Shown here: positions 6,119 to 7,811 of the stretch, piece after piece | How the letters are laid out: every line of letters begins with the position of its first letter | Numbering within the stretch: position 1 is the stretch's first letter | DNA from: Phycisphaeraceae bacterium | GTDB lineage: Bacteria; Planctomycetota; Phycisphaerae; Phycisphaerales; Phycisphaeraceae | Length of the DNA: 7,811 nt | Reading direction: 5' to 3' | Assembly: GCA_016763955.1 (NCBI GenBank) | Contig: JAESSU010000113.1 | Span: 1 to 7,811, forward strand | The notes under the pieces: model-generated | The model's input: the letters and a program-made list of their open reading frames with translations, nothing else | The model's database searches: none | Told to the model about the DNA's origin: nothing | Position numbers and translations under genes: made by a program

Positions 6119-6631
6119 ATGTCACGACGCTCTGAAAAAAACAATTTAGATGAGCCTACCAAAGAGATGGTTGGCAAAGCTTTAGGGCGTGTCCCCTCAG
6201 GCGTTTTCGTCCTCACTGCCAGACATGAAGACCGCAGTATGGGAATGCTAGCGAGTTGGGTTCAACAAGTTTCGTTTGAACCAGCCATGATCACCGTCGC
6301 GGTTGCCAAAGGGCGTCCCATCATGCCTTTGATTAGCGAGTCCCGTCATTTTGGACTTTGCCAGTTGCCTGTGGGGGATAAAATTATCACACGAAAATTT
6401 GCAGCAAGCTGCGACCCCAATGACGATCCGTTCCTAGGTTTTGACATGAATCACGATACAGTGACCCATGTCCCGATCCTAGCTCATGTCATGAGCTACC
6501 TAGAATGTGAAGTCACCTGCCACGTTGACGTAGAAGGCGATCACGACCTATTCATTGGCACCATTCGTGGCGGCAATTTTCTCCAAGGTGAACCATGGAT
6601 TCACTTGCGAGACAGTGGGTTTAAATATTAA
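6119..6631 (+). CDS. Flavin reductase-like FMN-binding protein
   Basis: This 170-residue protein belongs to the flavin reductase domain family (split-barrel, FMN-binding, DIM6/NTAB type), whose members reduce free flavin with NAD(P)H or serve as FMN electron carriers. The typical start is RVPSGVFVLTA (24-34), followed by GMLASWVQQVSFEPAMITVAV (42-62 region), the segment in which such proteins bind the FMN phosphate. ECEVTCHVDVEGDHDLFIGTI (129-149 region) and the family-like C-terminus LRDSGFKY complete the domain. ATG 6119 is chosen because AGGGG lies 4 nt upstream. ATG 6083 in the same frame would add 12 residues (MTFSFLNNSRGF) with no Shine-Dalgarno, but TATATC ends 6 nt before it. The gene is followed after 57 nt by the siroheme decarboxylase-like gene on the same strand, which may point to a shared redox or tetrapyrrole task. 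Substrate is unknown. Confidence 0.88.
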   Translation: MSRRSEKNNLDEPTKEMVGKALGRVPSGVFVLTARHEDRSMGMLASWVQQVSFEPAMITVAVAKGRPIMPLISESRHFGLCQLPVGDKIITRKFAASCDPNDDPFLGFDMNHDTVTHVPILAHVMSYLECEVTCHVDVEGDHDLFIGTIRGGNFLQGEPWIHLRDSGFKY

Positions 6632-6688
6632 ATCTCACCACGACTGATCTAACTAACATTTACAATTTCGAATTAGAATAATTTAAAT

Positions 6689-7811
6689 ATGACAATGTCC
6701 GCCACACCAGCCTCTGACACCCCGTACTCTGTTGATGACCCTATTAATAAACAGATTTTATCGATTTCTGAAGATAAAATCCAAGGCTTTAACCAGAACC
6801 CCTTTCATGCTATTGCCCAACAGTCCGGCCTAGAGTTGGAACTGGTGCTAACACGCTTGCGAGCCATGCTCCAAGCAGGCACGATCAGACGCATCCGTCA
6901 GACATTACTTTCAACAAGCTTGTCTCCCGGTGCCCTAGTTGCATGGGAAATTAGCAGCGAAAATCTCAATGATGCTTTTGAATACATGTTTCAAAAGGAT
7001 CCGTTTTCCGGCCATGTCGTTGTCCGCACATCCAAGAGTGGGGCACCAGGGGCAAATTATCGTTTGTGGACAACCCTGAAAGTTCCCAATCCTTTTAGCT
7101 TGGAAAAACATTGTCAATGGCTTTGTAAAAAGACCGGCGCAACAAAATTCCGACTCATGCCTGCGATCAAACTTTTTGCACTTGGTGTCGGCCATGTCCG
7201 CCGTCGTGAGCTGAAACCAGGCGACCGAATTGAAGTTCCCGCAGCAGTATTAGATACCACCGTCATTGATCTAACCCAAGACGACTGGAAAATCCTCATG
7301 GCCATGAAGCGTGAATTCGCCATTGACGAAATACTTGCAGAACCCTGGCAAAAGCGTGCAGACGAAGCAGGACTCTCGCTAGAGGACTTTTGCAAAACAG
7401 GCAAAAGACTCAACGAGGTCGGCGTGATCGGGCGATTTTCAACGTTCCTAGAACACGTCAAAAAACACAAAGACGGTTCCTCAGTCACCCGCTACAACGC
7501 GCTGTTTCATTGGGCAGTCCCACAAGGTAAAGAAATGGCAGCAGGCAGAGAAGTCGGACGTCACATGTGCATGACCCATGCGTATTGGCGAGAAGGCGGC
7601 CCAGAGTTTAACAATGTCAACGTCATGGGCGTGGCACACGGACTCGACAAAGACCTCCTGCTCGCTCACAAGTCTGCTATCGATGAACATCTAGAAGAAG
7701 CGGGTATCCCAGTAGGCTACACCAATGTTTTCTGGGGCGGGCGAAGTGAAATCAAACCCTCAGAAATATCACCCATTGCTTACCGTCAATGGTTAGATGG
7801 TTTAGGTGAAA
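6689..7811 (+). CDS. Two-unit Lrp/AsnC-like siroheme decarboxylase-type protein (AhbA-AhbB/NirDL-like), cut at right edge
   Basis: The frame is open from ATG 6689 to the window end (374 codons, no stop). I read it as two tandem units, each a winged helix plus an Lrp-like alpha/beta domain, as in siroheme decarboxylases (AhbA/AhbB, NirDLGH), which convert siroheme to 12,18-didecarboxysiroheme on the way to haem or haem d1. Unit 1: DNA-binding-like fold at about 17-75 (PFHAIAQQSGLELELVLTRL, then GTIRRIRQTLL), effector domain at about 80-160. Unit 2: helix-turn-helix-like part at about 195-252, effector domain at about 268-345 with MTHAYWREGGPEF and VMGVAHGLDKD. These match the family pattern SHxYxR...YNLFxMxHG (H297, Y299, R301, H317, G318). 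Unit 1 has GHVVVRTSKSGAP and LWTTLKVP and lacks the HG. An AATAAT hexamer ends 6 nt before ATG 6689; ATG 6695 is an alternative start. A role as a transcription regulator cannot be excluded. Confidence 0.72.
   Translation, partial: MTMSATPASDTPYSVDDPINKQILSISEDKIQGFNQNPFHAIAQQSGLELELVLTRLRAMLQAGTIRRIRQTLLSTSLSPGALVAWEISSENLNDAFEYMFQKDPFSGHVVVRTSKSGAPGANYRLWTTLKVPNPFSLEKHCQWLCKKTGATKFRLMPAIKLFALGVGHVRRRELKPGDRIEVPAAVLDTTVIDLTQDDWKILMAMKREFAIDEILAEPWQKRADEAGLSLEDFCKTGKRLNEVGVIGRFSTFLEHVKKHKDGSSVTRYNALFHWAVPQGKEMAAGREVGRHMCMTHAYWREGGPEFNNVNVMGVAHGLDKDLLLAHKSAIDEHLEEAGIPVGYTNVFWGGRSEIKPSEISPIAYRQWLDGLGE

Noticed and set aside
6935..7690. Three minus-strand ORFs antisense to the last gene
   Set aside because: The plus-strand frame is continuous to the window end and has a domain match; the antisense frames show no recognisable motifs.

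Overview
This window looks like an ordinary chromosomal segment of a moderate-GC bacterium, most likely a planctomycete and possibly of class Phycisphaerae. That placement is an inference. It rests on the style of HflX (the stretch LLSDTVGFVRDLPHHLVASF after the P-loop), on a TMTC-type membrane protein with TPRs, on a YihY/BrkB protein with an acidic insertion, and on mostly solitary genes. No database search was possible.

Layout. Minus strand, 1-1797: rnpA (RNase P protein) followed by hflX (ribosome-associated GTPase), whose last few codons lie beyond the left edge. Between rnpA and the next gene (1798-1932) there is no gene. This gap holds a degenerate 17-bp tandem repeat with strong G-runs. 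Plus strand, 1933-3498: a polytopic membrane protein with three C-terminal TPRs, related to TMTC O-mannosyltransferases. Minus strand, 3511-3684: an unrecognised small, very basic protein of about 57 residues. Plus strand, 3765-5279: a YihY/BrkB-family membrane protein with a C-terminal winged-helix-like part. Minus strand, 5276-5920: a HAD hydrolase of the phosphoglycolate phosphatase type, whose stop codon overlaps that of the previous gene. Plus strand, 6119-6631: a flavin reductase-like FMN-binding protein. Plus strand from 6689 to the right edge: a long ORF that I read as two fused Lrp/AsnC-like siroheme decarboxylase (AhbA/AhbB, NirDL-like) units. Only the second unit keeps the usual His/Tyr/Arg and His-Gly motif.

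Gene orientation alternates, so apart from rnpA-hflX and flavin reductase-siroheme decarboxylase the genes appear to be transcribed singly. Several starts have no Shine-Dalgarno sequence. Instead they have a -10-like hexamer ending exactly 6 nt before the ATG (best at brkB and gph, which also have -35-like hexamers at 17 bp). This suggests leaderless or nearly leaderless mRNAs. The gph/flavin reductase intergenic region carries two marked dyads that are good operator candidates.

I saw no tRNA, rRNA, CRISPR array, insertion sequence or phage gene. The points most worth a second look are the two-unit siroheme decarboxylase-like protein next to a flavin reductase, the small basic protein, the repeat block upstream of rnpA, and the leaderless-promoter pattern. 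None of these amounts to proof of a new system.
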